Part shown: piece after piece, positions 62,784 to 64,000 of the stretch
Layout of the letters: each line of letters opens with the position of its first letter
Numbering within the stretch: position 1 is the first letter of the stretch
Assembly: GCF_000473165.1 (NCBI RefSeq)
Contig: NZ_KI421504.1
Span: 1,687,437-1,751,436 of the forward strand
Direction: 5' to 3'
DNA: 64,000 bases
Origin: Leisingera aquimarina DSM 24565
Lineage (GTDB): Bacteria > Pseudomonadota > Alphaproteobacteria > Rhodobacterales > Rhodobacteraceae
Made by a program: the position numbers and the translations under genes
Notes under the pieces: model-generated
Seen by the model: only the letters and a program-made list of their open reading frames with translations
Told to the model about the DNA's origin: nothing
Databases searched by the model: none

Positions 62784-63065
62784 TTAACCATTTGGGCAGC
62801 ATCGCAGCCAGCGGGCAGATGTGTCCGGTGCACGGTTCTGCTTCGAAAGCGCGGAAATCGTTAACGTATCCGAAAATTGAGAGCCTCGATTCGGGGGGGG
62901 AGCCCGGATCGAGTGGTCTCAGGCCGGTGAACGGCTACGGAATTCTCCTTGTTTGTTGATGGTTTGGAAAAAATATTAACGAATTGTTCACTTTCTCTGG
63001 CGCTGCGGGGGGCTTTTTTGCCATGGTTAAGCATCAATAACCGGGGGGTTAGGGAATTGTTAACG
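62784..63065. promoter_or_regulatory. cluster of CtrA-like TTAAC half-sites
   Basis: TTAACCAT at 62784-62791 and its reverse complement ATGGTTAA at 63023-63030, plus TTAAC at 62860-62864, 62976-62980 and 63061-63065. TTAACCAT is the CtrA half-site in alphaproteobacteria. They fill the 541-base gene-free spacer between the divergent MCP and protease genes. Functional control is inference. Confidence 0.45.
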
Positions 63066-63168
63066 CTGCCACATTCTGTCCATGAATCCGTCTCAGCCTG
63101 GCAACATTGGGCCTCATTCCAGCCGCACGCCTGAATAACGATGCGTCTGTGGGAAGCTGGAGTGGATA

Positions 63169-63882
63169 ATGAGACTTCTTATTGCTGCGATTGCGGCGTG
63201 CCTGTCTTTGGGCATGCCCGATGGCGTGACTGCGGATGGTTCGCGGTCCAACGTCAGATCAATGGAAGGGTGGGAGGCCGTAGGACGGCTGAACATCTCC
63301 AACAAAAACATGTGCACCGGGGCGCTTGTCGCACCAGACTTGGTGCTGACGGCGGCGCATTGCCTGTTCGATCCCAGGACGGGCGCGCCGGTTGACCCGT
63401 CCACCATCAGGTTCGAAGCGGGCCTGTCCGGGCGGCAGGCCGTGGCCCTGCGGCAAGTGGTGAAAGCGGTGATGCACCCGCAGTACCGTTACCGGCCTGC
63501 AGGCACCCATCAGATCGGCAGCGATCTGGCGGTGCTGAAACTTGACCGGCCGATCAGCCGCAGACAGGTTCAGCCGCTGACAATGTCCAGCGGCGCGGCG
63601 CGGGGGGATATCCTGGGTGTTCTGTCCTACACCCGCAGGCATGCGACCCGGCCTAGTCTGGAGCGGTCCTGCAGCGTCCTGGCGCGGCAGAGCCGGACCT
63701 TGGTGATGTCCTGCTTGGTGGATTTCGGTGCTTCAGGCTCGCCGGTTCTGGAAATGCGCCCAGGATTGCCGCCGCGGCTGGTTTCGGTCATCTCGGCCAA
63801 GGCAGCGATGGGCAACCGCCGGGTGTCGATTGGAACGGCGTTGGATTCGACGCTCCGGGATCTGATGCGGCGGGCAGGCTGA
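63169..63882 (+). CDS. trypsin-like serine protease (secreted)
   Basis: 237 residues with a Sec signal (MRLLIAAIAACLSLGMPDGV). Catalytic triad: His in LVLTAAHCLFD (about residue 63), Asp in GSDLAVLKLDRP (about 119), Ser in VDFGASGSPVLE (about 187). S1-family, chymotrypsin fold. Typical bacterial exported protease; target unknown. No operon partner visible. Confidence 0.9.
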   Translation: MRLLIAAIAACLSLGMPDGVTADGSRSNVRSMEGWEAVGRLNISNKNMCTGALVAPDLVLTAAHCLFDPRTGAPVDPSTIRFEAGLSGRQAVALRQVVKAVMHPQYRYRPAGTHQIGSDLAVLKLDRPISRRQVQPLTMSSGAARGDILGVLSYTRRHATRPSLERSCSVLARQSRTLVMSCLVDFGASGSPVLEMRPGLPPRLVSVISAKAAMGNRRVSIGTALDSTLRDLMRRAG

Positions 63883-63951
63883 CGGACCCAGCCATATAAA
63901 GCACAGCTTTCTGCCTGCCGCCGAAACCGGGTGCAGGTGTTTTCCTTGGCA

Positions 63952-64000
63952 TCAAGGCTCGCGCAGGGCTTCGCGGGACTTGTAAAGCGGTTTCAGGAGA
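63952..64000 (-). CDS. C-terminal end of an unidentified gene
   Basis: On the minus strand the edge of the window reads LLKPLYKSREALREP followed by TGA (stop at 63952-63954). Only 15 residues are visible. I do not recognise the family. It is convergent with the protease gene. Confidence 0.35.
   Translation of the reverse strand, partial: LLKPLYKSREALREP

Noticed and set aside
1..64000. CRISPR array
   Set aside because: No regularly spaced direct repeats of array type anywhere; the glycine-rich RTX repeats are protein-coding.

Overview
The window looks like chromosomal DNA of a marine alphaproteobacterium of the Roseobacter group (Rhodobacteraceae; a Leisingera, Phaeobacter or Ruegeria relative is my guess). 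The reasons are the high-GC coding style, a clade I nosCRZDFYL cluster with a TAT-exported NosZ, the many ABC-type uptake systems for amines and amino acids, an MttB-like methyltransferase beside a GcvT-fused dimethylglycine/sarcosine dehydrogenase, and TTAACCAT-type (CtrA-like) half-sites near a chemoreceptor. Genus assignment is inference.

Layout. 1-3.3 kb is ordinary core genome: the end of rplY, a DadA-like oxidoreductase, pth and a nucleoside hydrolase. 3.3-6.0 kb is a scrap zone with a frameshifted LysR remnant fused to an internally deleted integrase remnant, and a frameshifted IS110 transposase. At 6019-6108 lies tRNA-Ser(GCT). A 56-bp copy of its 3' end recurs at 12837-12892, and a tyrosine recombinase sits next to that copy, so 6055-12892 is a compact (6.8 kb) integrative island of visibly lower GC. 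It carries a 77-aa unknown gene, an HNH endonuclease, a serine recombinase, an RTX protein, a series of RNA hairpins ending in a terminator, a 460-aa protein whose motifs match the palm of family A polymerases, and a broken GIY-YIG gene. Just beyond the island, 13.0-14.65 kb is a mosaic of a second truncated integrase and IS481, IS110, IS3 and IS200 remnants, so the tRNA-Ser locus has taken insertions repeatedly.

14.9-22.3 kb is an arginine or methylarginine locus. A translationally coupled TetR-AruH-AruI-DDAH operon diverges from a polar amino acid ABC transporter. 22.4-30.6 kb encodes nitrous oxide reductase and its maturation (nosCRZDFYL, no nosX here), with an FNR/NnrR-like box upstream. 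30.6-47.7 kb holds two amine or organic-solute modules. One is a HisD-family dehydrogenase, a LysR regulator and a TauABC-type transporter whose permease has an extra exported domain. The other is a dimethylglycine/sarcosine dehydrogenase-GcvT fusion, an MttB homologue, a second closely similar LysR regulator, a PotDABC-type transporter whose last permease has an unusual repeated acidic tail, and a GlxA/GbdR-type AraC regulator.

47.7-56.5 kb is a long co-directional glycine cleavage locus (lpd-lipA-AGCS symporter-usp-gcvT-gcvH-gcvP) facing a divergent XRE-cupin regulator. It would receive glycine and one-carbon units from the demethylation module upstream. 57.4-60.3 kb has a GntR regulator and a LysR gene decapitated by a degenerate IS5-type element. 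The window ends with a methyl-accepting chemotaxis protein, a spacer rich in TTAAC sites, a trypsin-like protease and the last codons of an unidentified gene.

Most interesting object: the island segment 9.35-11.1 kb, a promoter-like sequence, a multi-hairpin candidate RNA ending in a terminator, then the family A polymerase-like gene. The arrangement recalls RNA-plus-polymerase defence modules. No function has been demonstrated; the system is inferred from sequence alone.
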